A stretch of DNA of 64,000 nt from Brassica napus (Eukaryota; Streptophyta; Magnoliopsida; Brassicales; Brassicaceae): NCBI RefSeq assembly GCF_020379485.1, contig NC_063436.1:22442423-22506422 (forward strand), given 5' to 3'. The notes beneath the pieces are model-generated. The model was given only the letters and a program-made list of their open reading frames with translations. It had not been told where the DNA came from and ran no database searches. Each line of letters opens with the position of its first letter. The stretch's first letter is position 1. Made by a program: the position numbers and the translations under genes. Shown here one piece after another: positions 1 to 11,091 of this stretch.

Positions 1-429
1 TGACTAGATGGCATCCCGGGATCAGTTCGCGAGGTAGTAGCAGGTCTCGCTTGGTTAAGTATACGTTTGAGTACTACACAGAGAGTTGCATTCGAAACGG
101 ATCCAATGATTCCCCACAAGGCTGTACCATCATGCCTCAGAAGAATGATGGAAGCAAACAGAATAAACACAACCCATTTGCTCTGTCATTAAATTGAAAC
201 TCAATAAGAAACACGAAATGAATAAGATGCATTTCATGCTAACATGTTGCGTGTATCAAGGAGATTCCTTTTCACTTACAAGACGATTAACAATGGCTTC
301 AATCCCACGACCCGCGACCATCTCGTACCGGAGCTCTGGAGACCCTTTGATGGATGCTTTTTGCTCGACCAACACAAACTGTTGTTCCCTTCCGTCTCTG
401 CGAGCAAATCTTTTAACTAAGACGGCCAT
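1..429 (-). CDS. Lipid phosphate phosphatase epsilon-like, tandem copy 1 (partial at left edge)
   Basis: This is a PAP2-family phosphatase fragment, paralogous to the complete gene at 2260-3428. Exon 1 reads from an ATG at 427-429 down to a GTAAGT donor after 280. Exon 2 starts at 182 and runs off the window. Exon 2 carries the KRxxxQARP and PGMPSS-H phosphatase motif region, in frame. No stop is seen in the visible coding part. Copy 2 stays open well upstream of the equivalent Met, but this copy has an in-frame TAA about 90 nt upstream, so its plastid-targeting extension is missing or shortened. The family dephosphorylates phosphatidic acid in plastids. Whether this copy is functional cannot be judged, because its 3' exons lie outside the window. 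Confidence 0.7.
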
Positions 430-1345
430 AAATCTAACGCAGGCAAACAGTTTGAATTGCGGAGGAGAGAAGACGCTATCATTACCAAAAAGGGAAACAA
501 ATTCAACGTAAGATTAAAAATGTTTTTGAACGCTACAAAATAAGTAAGATGGAATCCTAACGAGACGAATAAAAAAAAAACCTGAGAGGGCTTTATTCAA
601 TCTTCATCCTTCACGTGTTTGCTTGATATGGAATTGTAGACCTTTCGCGCATTTTAATTTATACTTGTTGGATTCTTCTTCAGTTCGTCATCCACGTGGT
701 ATTTTGTCGAGTCAACGGTAAACCAATGATGGAGTAAACTAATGGAATTTTTTTATTACAATGTTCACATGTGCTTTTTATCTTCATAGAAAAATACAAT
801 GCATTTTCAGCAGGGGTTATTAGTCTTATGTTTTTAATGGATTTGAAAATTCAAACGACATTCAGTAATAATTTTAGTATGATTTTAAAATATATATTTA
901 AATCATGTGTGTTATTGGTTCTATTATTTATAATTTTTAATCCAATCATATAGATTTACAAATAAATTTTATTCCGTAAAAGATTTGAGTGGATTTTTTT
1001 GCTAAAAATATAAAGGCTTAAATTCAAAGAAAAATGTCAACATTTTTATATACTAATTAAAACAAACATGTTAGATGTGTAAATAAATATATTTTACTTG
1101 AATTTATAAATCCTATATGGATTCTTCAACCAATTAAAATGCATGAAACTATAATTAGCATTAGTGGTTTGATATCATTTAATTATATACAGACTCTATT
1201 AATATCAAAATTGGTATTAATAAGTTTATGATTCTATTAAAATCTAGTGTTTACTAATACTTGAGTTTTAAACAATTGAACTCATTAAAAAAACTTTCAA
1301 AAGACTATATATATATATCTTCTAGATTCCTAAAAGCAATATGTA
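1..1345. repeat. Tandem duplication unit, copy 1 (LPPE gene 5' half plus promoter)
   Basis: This block aligns by eye with about 2783-4245. The similarity covers exon 1, exon 2, the region with a CCACGTGG-type G-box near 690 (and near 3484), the conserved GAGTCAACGGTAAACCAATG stretch, and a further 0.7 kb of AT-rich upstream DNA. The match fades near 1345 and 4245. Small indels show the copies have been diverging for some time. The non-coding part (about 520-1430) holds nothing else I recognise. Confidence 0.8.
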
Positions 1346-1439
1346 TAATATTTATATAGATGTTTTTAACATACAAAACATTTTGCAGTTCTTTACAAAT
1401 TTAACAATTCTCTCAATTCTTAAAATCAATAAACTCTAT

Positions 1440-2150
1440 ATAAAATCAACAAACTTAATCTCACCAAAGAACTTTTCCAAGAGATGGTTTCTCAAGGTGC
1501 TCATCCTGATATTATGACTTATGATATTTTACTGGATGGGTTATGTGACAATGGAGAACTAGAAAAGGCATTGGAATTACTTGATCAAATGCACAAGAGT
1601 GAGATGGATCTTGATATTATTATCTATAATATCATCATTCACGAGATTTGCAATGCTAGTAAGGTTGATAATACTTGAGATATATTCTGTAGCATCTCTT
1701 TCAAAGGAGTGAAGCCTGATGTCAAAACATAAATACACTACAATGATTGGAGAACACTATGTAAGAAAGGCTTGTTGTCTAAAGCGGACATGTTGTTTAG
1801 GAAAATGGGAGAGGGTGGGATTGTGCCAAATGATTGCACGTACAAACACACTAATCCTAGATCATCTCCGAGTCCATAAGCAATTCAGTTGAAGAGGTGT
1901 GGCTTCACTAAAGATGCTTACCATAGAGATGGTTATGGATATGTTATTTGATGGTAGATTGGACAAAAGATTTTTGGATATGCTTTCATGGCAAAGATTG
2001 GTTACGTTCTTTTGCCTTGGTTATTGTTTTAACCGTTCAAGAAGCTGTAATACACATGTTTCTTTTTTTTTGCGGAGGCATACTAAAGTGGAAGCCACCT
2101 TCACTAATATCTTGGTTCGTGTTACCTGTTATTAACTTTCAATGTTAGCT
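1440..2150 (+). pseudogene. P-type PPR pseudogene (RFL-like C-terminal part)
   Basis: Reading from 1484, PPR motifs are visible ([20 protein letters not shown], then a second repeat with [18 protein letters not shown]), followed by a TGA where a Trp is expected, then VKPDVKT and a TAA. Further repeats (LCKKGLLSKADMLFRKMGEG) are in another frame, and the tail near 1920-2010 has a DMLFDGRLDKRFLDML-like end. Such repeats in the intact family bind organelle RNA. This is the 3' remnant of a Rf-like PPR gene with at least two stops and frameshifts. It lies between the two LPPE copies. Confidence 0.8.
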
Positions 2151-2259
2151 CTCTAGTCTCAGATGCTTGACCTTGCTATGTTTCGGGAAGTAATTAAAGA
2201 ATGCGAATGTGGAATTCTTTAAAAAAAATAGGAGTACAATTTTGAGCAAGTTTTTTTGC

Positions 2260-3428
2260 TCATTTATCGTTTCTGAACCAGTTAAGTACAACATGGGTTG
2301 CAAAAGCTAGTGTAAGTGCAGCTGCAACCAGAAATACAGATGTTTGGAGTAATAGAGACGACTCAAAGGCTTCAAGGAGAAGCGAGTTCCACGTTGTGTA
2401 CCAGAAGATGCAGAAAACAGAACCCACGATTGCACCAACAACAACTTGACTGCTTGTGTGAAGCTTCTGAGAAACCCTTAACCGTATCTGCACATATCAA
2501 GTTTTTGCAACATTGTAAGCATTTGCATAGGAAGGGGATTACAAAACATGTGAACTTAAACACTTACAAAATATGAACACGACGCGAGTATGAGGCAGCA
2601 AAGGAACATAGAGACTTTGCTGGTTCCAAGCCATTCCAAAACTGTAGAATAACAATATGATCCAATTAGTCTTAACAGTACCATTCTAATGAAGAAAATT
2701 GATGACTAGTTCCAATGTTCTTTTTTTAATTACTTACCAGACAAAACAGCAAAGACAGATATGAAAGAGATAGACTGGGCGTGAGTAGATGGCATCCCGG
2801 GATCAGTTCGCGAGGTTGTAGCAGGTCTCGCTTGGTTAAGCATACGCTTCAGCACCAGGGAAAGAGCCGAATTCGAAACGGATCCAATGATTCCCCACAA
2901 AGCTGCACCATCATGCCTCAGAAGAATGATGGAAGCAAACAGAATAGACACAACCCATTTGCTCTGTCTCAATAAGAAACATACACACAACACGAAATGA
3001 ATATACTTTAAAAAAAGAGGCATTTCATCGAACATGTTGCGTGCATCAAGGAGATTCCTTTTACTAACCAGACTATTAACAATTGCTTCAATCCCACGAC
3101 CGGTTACCATCTCGTACCGGAGCTCTGGAGACCCATTGATGGAAGCTTCTTGCTCGACCGACCCAGATTGTTCGCTTCCGTCTCTGCGAGCAAATTTTTT
3201 GACTAAAACGGCCATAGATCTAGCGCGGGAAACAGATAAAGGAACTATAGCTCCGATCGAACGAACTATAGCTCCGATCAGTTTGAATGGCGGAGGAGGC
3301 GAGAAGAAAACAAAGTCAACGTAAGTTTCCGTCGGAAAGGTGGAAACTTTTAAGATGGAATCGTGAGGCGGCGACGAAGAAAGAGATTGCAAATCAATAA
3401 AGAAAAGAATCTGAGAGGGCTTCTTCAA
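2260..3428 (-). CDS. LPPE: Lipid phosphate phosphatase epsilon, chloroplastic (complete, copy 2)
   Basis: Plastid phosphatidic acid phosphatase of the PAP2 family; it makes diacylglycerol from phosphatidate. Exons (minus strand): 3428-3069, 2963-2738, 2641-2568, 2487-2260, giving about 295 aa; all junctions keep frame. Visible features: KRMLNQARP (phosphatase motif 1), PGMPSTHAQSISF (motif 2, with Thr-His where many relatives have Ser-His), LRVSQKLHTSSQVVVG (motif 3) and several hydrophobic helices. The first ATG (3426-3428) is chosen because the frame is open to there and the family has an N-terminal transit peptide; MAVLVKKF at about 3216 is an alternative. Exon 1 has a 21-nt in-frame duplication. 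Probably the orthologue of At3g50920 or At5g66450. Confidence 0.88.
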
Positions 3429-4245
3429 TCTTCTCCCCCCTCCTTCACGTTTGTGCTTGTTCGATTCTTCTTCAGTTCTTCATCCACGTGGGCATTTTGT
3501 TGAGTCAACGGTAAACCAATGATGAAGTTAAACTAAAATGGGTTTCTTTTATAATCATGTCCACATGTGCTTTCTAATATCGAAATTATTTTAGAATATC
3601 TTCATAGAAAATACAATTTTGTAGTGTTAATGAGAGTTGAATTTCTGATGGTTGTTTAAAAAAATAAGCATGGATTATTGGCTTATCTTTTTTAGTAGAT
3701 TTAAAAAAAGCAAACGACATTCAGTTTTTTTTTCTATGATTTTAAAATCTATGTTATAATCATGTGTTGTTGGTTATATGATTTATAAATTATTAAATTA
3801 TAATCTAAACCATGTGTTATTCAATCATATAGATTTACAAATAAATTTTATTCCATAATAGATTTGAGTGGATTTTTTTGGTTAAATATACAATGACTTA
3901 AATACAAAGAAAAATCTTCAGTTTTTTAAATACTAATTAAAATCAACATGTTAGATTTGTAAATAATAAATGTTACTTGGATTTATAAATCATATAAGTA
4001 TTCTTTAATCAATTAAAATGCATGAAAATATAATTAGCGGTATTGGTTTGATGATTATTTAATTATATACAGACTCTATTAATTCAAAAATTAGTTTTAA
4101 TAATTTTATGATGCTATTAAAATCTGGTGTTACTGAGACTTGATTTTAATAGACATTATTGGTTCTATGAACTCATAAAAAACTTTCAAAAGACTATATA
4201 TATGTATATATCTTCAAGATTCTTAAAGCAACATGTATTATATTT
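2783..4245. repeat. Tandem duplication unit, copy 2
   Basis: Partner of the block at 1-1345: coding exons 1 and 2, promoter and AT-rich upstream DNA align in the same orientation. The spacer from 3429 to 4806 contains this promoter, then AT-rich sequence and a long poly-A/T run near 4593-4643; no gene is seen there. Confidence 0.8.
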
Positions 4246-4806
4246 TAATAGATTTTTAATGATCATTTGAAAAAAAAATCATTGTATTAAAAAATATATA
4301 ATGAAGGTAATGGTTAAAGAGTCCATCATTTGAAAAAAAAAATTGTATTCTATTTTGGCAAATACCTTCTTATATAGCATTAAAACATGTTTCTATTTCA
4401 AAAGTAATGGGAAATTTTCAAAATAACATTTATCAAACAAAAAAGGCTAAATTACTCTAAATCCTAAACTTTAATTTTAATCCTCTCTTCAAATACTAAA
4501 TCAGATATTATAATTACTAAACCTTAAATCTAAATATAAAATACATATTTATTGTTTAATTTATTATTTCTATCTTTAGAATATATTTTTTTTTGAACGT
4601 AGTATTTTTTTTTGATAAAAAAAAAAAAAAAAAAAAAAAAAAAATAATATATTTATTTTTGACATGTTTAATCAATCTTACGGTTATATATACGGGTATA
4701 TTTTGTCTTTTACTCTTCAACAAATGTTCTATTGAATTTTTTCACTTTGTTATATTTTTTTTAGAACAAAATCATGTTTTAATGTTATTTAAGAGTATTT
4801 TTTCTG

Positions 4807-4940
4807 TATAAATAAATTTTTGCACTGTACTATATCTACTTTGTTTGATTTACACAGTTTAATTTTTTTTTTGTAACAAAAAAAAGATTAAATTGTGTAA
4901 ATCAAACAAAGTAGTTAGCACAGTGCAAAACTTTATTTAT
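4807..4940. mobile_element. Small foldback MITE-like palindrome
   Basis: Two arms of about 60 nt (about 4807-4868 and 4876-4940) are nearly perfect reverse complements, both containing CTACTTTGTTTGATTTACAC or its complement and a GCACTGT block. The loop is a short A/T run. The size and structure fit a foldback MITE or a cruciform-forming element. No clear target-site duplication was identified. Confidence 0.7.
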
Positions 4941-5149
4941 TCTTCTCCATTCCATTCCAAGTCTTTAAAGCTCTATTATTATCTCCTAAACTATTCATGG
5001 TATATACGGTTGTAGTCTGTCTAAAAACAAAAACAAATAATCCTGGTGACATCAAATTTGAAATCCACCAAAGATTTGCATTTATTTCATCCAAGCTTTT
5101 TCACATAATTCCATAAAATAAATGAAGATGAAAATGGTATACATTGGTT

Positions 5150-5425
5150 AAGAGCATTTCCAACCCATCTCTATTTCTACCTCTATAATAGCATTTAGAG
5201 GCAAAACCACTCCAACCCATCTCTATTTTTGCGTCTAAAATAGAGATTGCTATTTTCTCCTCTATTTATAGAGGAAGAAATAACATTCCTCTATATTTTA
5301 CTCTATATGTAGAGATCTCTATTTTAGAGAAATACATTGGAGTAAAACCCACTTCTATTATAGAGTTCCTTTATTTTAGAAGTAAAAATAGAGAAATACA
5401 TTGGAAATGGTGTAAGTATGGGTGA
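5150..5425. mobile_element. MITE-like element rich in TCTATTT/TATAGAG motifs
   Basis: The left end (TAAGAGCATTTCCAACCCAT) and the reverse complement of the right end (TTACACCATTTCCAATG) form imperfect terminal inverted repeats of about 35 bp. The interior is built of short repeats of the type CTCTATTTTAGAG. Such AGCATTTCCAA-ended elements are common in Brassicaceae euchromatin. Superfamily not assigned. Confidence 0.6.
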
Positions 5426-8043
5426 GAGTGGATAACAATGGGCGGAATGACGATTGCCACGGGTTTATACGAGATGAAAACTTTGTGTATATAATTTCTA
5501 GTGAGATGTATATTTAATCAAGATCATGATGCGTCTATCAATGTGTAAAACTCAATCTTGAAAGTACAGTTATGGCAGAGATTGACGATGACCCAGTTCA
5601 AGTTTAGAAATTTAAACAAACGTTACGATGTATGGAAAAAAACATGGTGTCGCTTTATGTCAAATCACTCCTGAATATCATGATGATGTTTCCATCTCTG
5701 GGCTGTAATCAAATCAATGTATCTATGTCAGTATAGCTCGAGTAGTGGTCAAAGATTAAATGAGGACTCCGAACAAGTGAACCATATAACTGCTTCTTTC
5801 CTTTTTTTTTTTATTTATACAATAAGGATTTTCAAAATATCTTAGTAAAAAATACTTTTCAAAATAGTATACGAATTTCCACATGTTGTATAGTACTAAA
5901 AATGTCTCGATTTCTAGAATTTGTTTTATCCTACGGTCTGTGTATATTAATGAAAAAAGTTGTTGCCAGGCGGGTGAGGCGTGCAGGTATGCGGTTCGTA
6001 TGAACAAATAAAAACGCAAGTAAGTGGAACTTGTGGGCAGAAGAAACTAAAGGAAGATCAAACTAAAGCTATGGGTCGACCAATCTTTATATCCACTATG
6101 TATTTATTTCCATTTTTATCAATGTTGCTTCTAATTATAAATTGAAGCGACTCAAAGCATTCTTTGGATCCTTTAGCCGAATATCTTTACATTTGGCCTC
6201 ACCTAATATATTAATTCATGCCCACCAACGGAAATAGTGTCTGTTTCTCTTTGTTAATGGTGTGTCTGTTTGATTTGTATATGTTATATATGCAATTTAG
6301 TTAGTCATCTTCATAAACTTTAGATACTTTTATACGACAATCCAATGTGCTGTATATTATTAGATTGTAAAAGAATACAGTGTGAAAAGATATAAACTAA
6401 AGAGATAGATGCGAATATATTCGGACAACACTTTTCATGTGTGACAACTTACAATTTTGGTTTTCTTTGAACTTGCTTTTTCGGTAGTCTAGTTCAATTC
6501 CAACATAGTGTATATGGTTAAATGTGAGAGATCCATCTAAAAATATATATTTTCCTGTTAACCAAAGCACTATAACGAACATGTTTTATCAAATTTCTCA
6601 CAATCAAAATAACAAAAATGAAATTTATTAAAATTTGAGTAATGTTTTCCAAACAAGAAATTCTGAATTTTTTTAAAAAGTCTATCAACATGTGCCATTA
6701 TATAAATGGATTATTTTACGTTGAAAGTATATTAGTAAGTAATATTAATATATGTGCCCAAAAAAATAATATATAATGTGAAATAATTATTTATTTTTTT
6801 GGATAAACTCTATCGGCTGATCCGGTCGACTTCGGGAAAAACGCACTTAATGCTACAGAGTGGACTGGCTACCACACTACATGATCCAAGTTTAGAATAC
6901 CTTCTAACTAATATCAGAGGATGAACTGATCATATGTTACGATCTACCATGTAAACCACTTGGACCGAACCGATTTGTGGAAGTTATTCACTATTAAGAA
7001 TGCTCTAAAATAAGTAAATGACAGAAACCTATAAGAATTTCGAAGGGAGATTTTGGGTTTAAATCAATTTAAAATAGAACGTAGAGAAGAGTTTGGACTG
7101 TGGGCTTCCAGACAAAGTCCGTAGATGTCTCTGCAATACAACTTGTATTATACAAGGTACATTATTTTATACACACGTGATTCATGGCAGTATTTTTTGT
7201 TTTCTTTTTTTGAAGCACTTTTTCTTTTTGAAACACCGTAGAATATTTATCGGAGCCATGTGAATAAGCATCATATTACGGTTAAACTAATCATAGCATC
7301 ATATTTAGTTTTATTTGAATAAGCTCGTTCTTGGTTTCATTCACACGTGGTAATTAGTTTAACCGCGCGTATTTATATGAGATCAGATCAATTTGCATGT
7401 ATCAGAAAACAGTCCTTAAATTAAGGATCCGAAAAGAATAATAGCAATGCACTTTCTTTATATAATTAAAAATTGAAAGAATCATGATTTGGTGAAAACA
7501 TAAACCAAACAATAATACCAAAAATATTGGTTAAAAAACAAAGAAGAACGAGCGATACCAATCTAAAGTGGTGAAAGAGCGGTTGTTTTACGGATTCCAT
7601 ACGGCTCACGTGAAAACCTGATTCGTTCTTACTAGTTCTTACATCACTTTTCATTGTTGCCCGGTCCAATTTTCTTTTTATTTATTTATGTTACTCTCTC
7701 GTTCAAATTTCTTTTTCCTTTTCCTGTCAACTCGTTCAAAAATTATTAACAAGAGATAACCTTTTATTTCAGAATTCCATAAACAGAGTCAACAATTTAG
7801 TGTTTTTATGTCAAAAAAAATTAGAGTTTTAATATATCGAAATCAACAACAAAAGTAATTGGAAAAGTACAAGAAAAAAAAGCTCAGTTATTTAAAGAAA
7901 ACAATAAAAAAAAAATAAAAAAAAAAGGAAGCAAAGAAAGTCTATAAAAAGAGACGCTTGGGGAGAGGCTTGGGTCCACTTCCATTCTTCCACTTCCTTC
8001 TCTAAAAAAAATACTTTTACTGAGTCTCAGTCTCACATTAGAA
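5426..8043. other. AT-rich intergenic spacer upstream of the DUF4408 gene
   Basis: Short ORFs on both strands show no family features. The last 100 bp look like a promoter, with a TATA box listed separately. No transposon termini were recognised. Confidence 0.5.
7943..7950 (+). promoter_or_regulatory. TATA box of the DUF4408 gene
   Basis: TATAAAAA lies about 95 bp upstream of the ATG at 8044, in a spacing that leaves a leader of about 65 nt. No other start-proximal TATA is seen. Confidence 0.6.
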
Positions 8044-8802
8044 ATGGATTCCATCGATTTCGACAGCGTGAAAGCAGAGAAAGCCAATGCGCTGCGTCGT
8101 TTCCAGAGCATTGGTTTCCTCTTCCGCATAGCTGAGATCTGCGCTGCTCTTCTCTTCGTCTGTTGGATATTCACTTCCCTCCCTTTCGCCGTTCGAATCT
8201 CCGGCGAGTTCCTCCGCCGTCTCTCCTCCGTCGTTTCCACTCCTCTCTTCATGTTCGTCCTCACAAACTCCATCGTCGTCGCCCTTCTCACCACCAAATC
8301 CACCGTCTTCTCCGGCGGAGCAGAGGCGGATATCTACCGTGCGTTCAGCAGATCCGGAGAGAGTCGCGTCAGTTCTTCCGACGGAGATCTGACGGGAGAG
8401 ACAGTCTTCTTGGACGACAAAGAGATGATCGGCGCGGAAACCGATTTAAATTCAAATTCGAATCCGACGGTGGCGCGTGGTGATCACGTGACGACCGAAC
8501 CGGAGAAGGACTCGATTACTGTTACTGGTTTAACGAATGATCCTCCTCCGACGACGACGAAGGTCTATAAAAGAAGCAAAACGGAAATCTCTGCGAAACA
8601 GAGTCCGGAGACGGTGACGAAACCTACGCTCCGGCGATCGGAGACGGAGAAGTGCCGTGAAACCGTTGAGTCGTGCGAAGAAGTGCCGTTTCCGGAGGAT
8701 AATCTAACAAACGAAGAGTTTCAGAAAACGATCGAAGCATTCATCGCGAAACAGTTGATATTCCGTCGCCGAGAATCTCTCGCCGTCGTTATCCATAATT
8801 AA
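8044..8802 (+). CDS. DUF4408 membrane protein
   Basis: Single exon, 252 aa. Two hydrophobic segments are visible at about residues 24-50 (FLFRIAEICAALLFVCW...) and 65-84 (PLFMFVLTNSIVVALLTTKS), separated by a loop with SGEFLRRLSS; this arrangement is typical of DUF4408. The rest is hydrophilic, Ser/Thr/Glu-rich and probably disordered, with a conserved-looking C-terminal patch (TNEEFQKTIEAFIAKQ). Function unknown; a small integral membrane protein is inferred. Arabidopsis At5g66440, near LPPE2, is of this type as I recall, which would fit the position here. Confidence 0.85.
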   Translation: MDSIDFDSVKAEKANALRRFQSIGFLFRIAEICAALLFVCWIFTSLPFAVRISGEFLRRLSSVVSTPLFMFVLTNSIVVALLTTKSTVFSGGAEADIYRAFSRSGESRVSSSDGDLTGETVFLDDKEMIGAETDLNSNSNPTVARGDHVTTEPEKDSITVTGLTNDPPPTTTKVYKRSKTEISAKQSPETVTKPTLRRSETEKCRETVESCEEVPFPEDNLTNEEFQKTIEAFIAKQLIFRRRESLAVVIHN

Positions 8803-9491
8803 ATTAAATATAAATAAGTATATCCCGACATAACTATCTATGTTGTATGTTCGAGTTCGAACCAACAAAGCAAGCACAGTTTTGTAATAGAACGACAATG
8901 AAGAACGATCGTATCGATCTCATTTTGTTTGTGCTCCTTTCGTTGTTGGATCAAACACGTATGATTTGTTTCTGTAATGTTCGGATCAAATTTGTTGAAC
9001 GATTCAGGATTAATATGAACAGTGCTTTATCTGTTTTCTGTATGTTGATTTTTTTTTTCTGGTGGTCTAGTGAGTGTCACTTCCTGAACTGATAATAATA
9101 GAAACTTGAAGTAGAAGCCATGTTTCGTGAAATCATGGTATATTACCAAATTACTTTTGGTTTTAGTGCATTTCAAGAGAAGAGACTGTCGTGTGAAGTT
9201 ATTAAGCATTTTTTAGTTGAGTTACTTGAGTACATACAATCAAAGACAAAAGCAATCACAACTCACACGACAATGTCAGAAACGCGATCTTGTTTATCCT
9301 CATCATAAAGCCTTACTTTTAAATCATTTGTATTATCTATTAAAACAATTTAAATTGATCTAATCTACAAAAGCATGGAAAATCTATTCAAGCTTCAAGA
9401 AAAATATTATTAGTCTATGGAAGGAGTATATATATGTGCAGGGGCAGATGTAAATTGGTAGTGGGATCATGTGTCCTCGGCTAAATTTTGA
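8803..9491. other. Spacer with copy A of a duplicated non-coding unit
   Basis: Downstream of the DUF4408 gene lies AT-rich DNA. From about 9130 to 9480 it matches 11520-11830 (shared AAAGCAATCACAACTCACAC and neighbouring blocks). No convincing gene. Confidence 0.55.
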
Positions 9492-11091
9492 TTTTTTAAG
9501 TTATCAACTTTTTTTTTTTTTTGTCAACAATTTTATTTCATATCCAACTCAAAGCAGAGTACTTGAAATACAAAGTCTGGGTACAACACCCTTTGCAAAA
9601 GCAACAGCTAAACATAATGCTGTGCGTAGATTATAAACACATGATAACGGAGTGAAGAGAGGAACAAGGTTTTTGAAGCTCAAGAAACCTGTAATCTCAT
9701 TCAAGTCCATCCCTAAGCGCAGGGAACAGAAGGGGACGATTGAGTCCGGAAGAATCTGAAGTCTTGAGAGTCCAGTTGATATTGCTGGTTGAGAGGCTTT
9801 GTGAATCATCACCGCTTTGACGACGTGTCCAGAGCCCACTCTACTCAATAAGCGATGGAGGACACGGCCTTGCATCCACATTCCCTTTGCCGGGCAAATC
9901 TGAAAGTAACCAATTGGGAAAGACCCAGCTACAAGCTCAAAGGCGACCAAACACCTCTTTGAAGAGACTGAGAGCTGTGAGGAGAACCACCATAGCCTAA
10001 ACACGCCTGAGATAAGTGAAACCATGTCCACAGAGACAGCAGTCCAAATAAAATCCTCACACTGAGGTAACAAAGTAGTATCACAACGAGTAACTTCCTC
10101 ATACTGAGGTAAAGAGAGCTTCAACCTGAAACTCAAAGGGAGTGTAACATCCTCAAAAAGAGGTACAGAGCTAATCCAGGATAGCATTACCTCTTCATTC
10201 CGAATTAAAATGGGGTTCGAATTGAGATAACTAAGATCTACTAGGAGGCAAGGATCGAACAATCGTGACTCACTCCAGCAAATTAAAAACACCATACCTT
10301 GCGAGAGCTTGAAGCAAGAGAAGATAGGCCTTGACTGAGAACTGCATAAAGCAGTAGAGAGCTCCACTTCAAAATGCTGCATTGCGGTATTAAGAGCTGC
10401 CAACAGAGAGAAAATCACCACCAATATTTCAACCTTCCAAGCCCAGTCCTCAAGACTTTGAAGAGATGAGTAATGAAGGGAAGTCAGCTTGCACTCAGCT
10501 ATTGATACCAATAATCTTGCAACAGATAAGGAAACCACACACGACTCTTGATGATAAATCGTTGATGCCCTTAAGGCTGACTTTAACAAAACATGTTCCA
10601 CACAAGAGGTAATAATTATCGGCTTTGAAACGGGATAATGTCGAAAGGAGGAGTAACTCAGGCCAGAGTTGAGAGCTCCGGAGGGAGAAATTCCAGCCAA
10701 CGAAAGATGCAGCAGAGCAGGCTGCGTGGATAGCACATCGACGTCTGGGCAGAGAGGCAGCAGGACCGGTGGAGGGTCTGGAGGATTTATCGGAAACACC
10801 ACGACAAGATCCGGATCTGGTGGTTCAGGCGGCAGGGGAGGAGAACCAAACGGGACAGTTGCAGAGGAACCCATTGGAGGAGAAGAGGGAGAGCTTCGGG
10901 ATGGTGAGCGAAACGTCATCAGCAGCGGAAGAGAGGCTCGTGATTAGGACAGGAGGAGCTGCACCGGAAAGAGACCTTCATTCTGGCGGAGATGCAAGCT
11001 GTGCGGCTGCCTTGGACTCCGTGCCTGAGAGAGAACCAGCTAGGGCGAACTGGGACATTCAACAACTATATTTTTTTTTAAGTTATCAACT
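9492..11091 (-). mobile_element. Poly-A non-LTR retroposon flanked by an 18-bp target duplication
   Basis: An 18-bp direct repeat (TTTTTTAAGTTATCAACT) lies at 9492-9509 and 11074-11091. Between them, read on the minus strand, is a body of about 1.56 kb ending in TTGTTGACAAAAAAA, a typical LINE-style 3' end with a poly-A tail next to the target duplication. These are hallmarks of target-primed reverse transcription. No reverse transcriptase or endonuclease motif is visible, so it is non-autonomous or a processed derivative. Both target copies are identical, so the insertion is probably recent. Confidence 0.8.
9549..10919 (-). CDS. Uncharacterised 456-aa ORF of the retroposon
   Basis: Uninterrupted 456-codon frame filling most of the retroposon and ending about 38 nt before the poly-A tail. 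The N-terminus (about residues 1-60) is rich in Pro, Ser and Asp (PPLPPEPPDPDL, NPPDPPPVLLP), as in the N-terminal part of some plant LINE ORF1 proteins. The rest is Leu/Ser/Cys/Val-rich with no zinc knuckle, RT or EN motif that I can see. It could be a chance or degenerate frame: open frames also exist on the other strand near 10669-11215. Function unknown. Confidence 0.4.
   Translation of the reverse strand: MTFRSPSRSSPSSPPMGSSATVPFGSPPLPPEPPDPDLVVVFPINPPDPPPVLLPLCPDVDVLSTQPALLHLSLAGISPSGALNSGLSYSSFRHYPVSKPIIITSCVEHVLLKSALRASTIYHQESCVVSLSVARLLVSIAECKLTSLHYSSLQSLEDWAWKVEILVVIFSLLAALNTAMQHFEVELSTALCSSQSRPIFSCFKLSQGMVFLICWSESRLFDPCLLVDLSYLNSNPILIRNEEVMLSWISSVPLFEDVTLPLSFRLKLSLPQYEEVTRCDTTLLPQCEDFIWTAVSVDMVSLISGVFRLWWFSSQLSVSSKRCLVAFELVAGSFPIGYFQICPAKGMWMQGRVLHRLLSRVGSGHVVKAVMIHKASQPAISTGLSRLQILPDSIVPFCSLRLGMDLNEITGFLSFKNLVPLFTPLSCVYNLRTALCLAVAFAKGVVPRLCISSTLL

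Noticed and set aside
194..511. Plus-strand open frame
   Set aside because: Antisense shadow of LPPE copy 1 exon 1; the similar frame at 3034-3324 is the same for copy 2.
4593..4811. 72-codon frame starting in a poly-A run
   Set aside because: Poly-lysine start from homopolymer; AT-rich noise.
6780..7000. Possible LTR remnant (CTGATCCGGTCGACTTCGGG region)
   Set aside because: No paired LTR, primer-binding site or internal domains were found.
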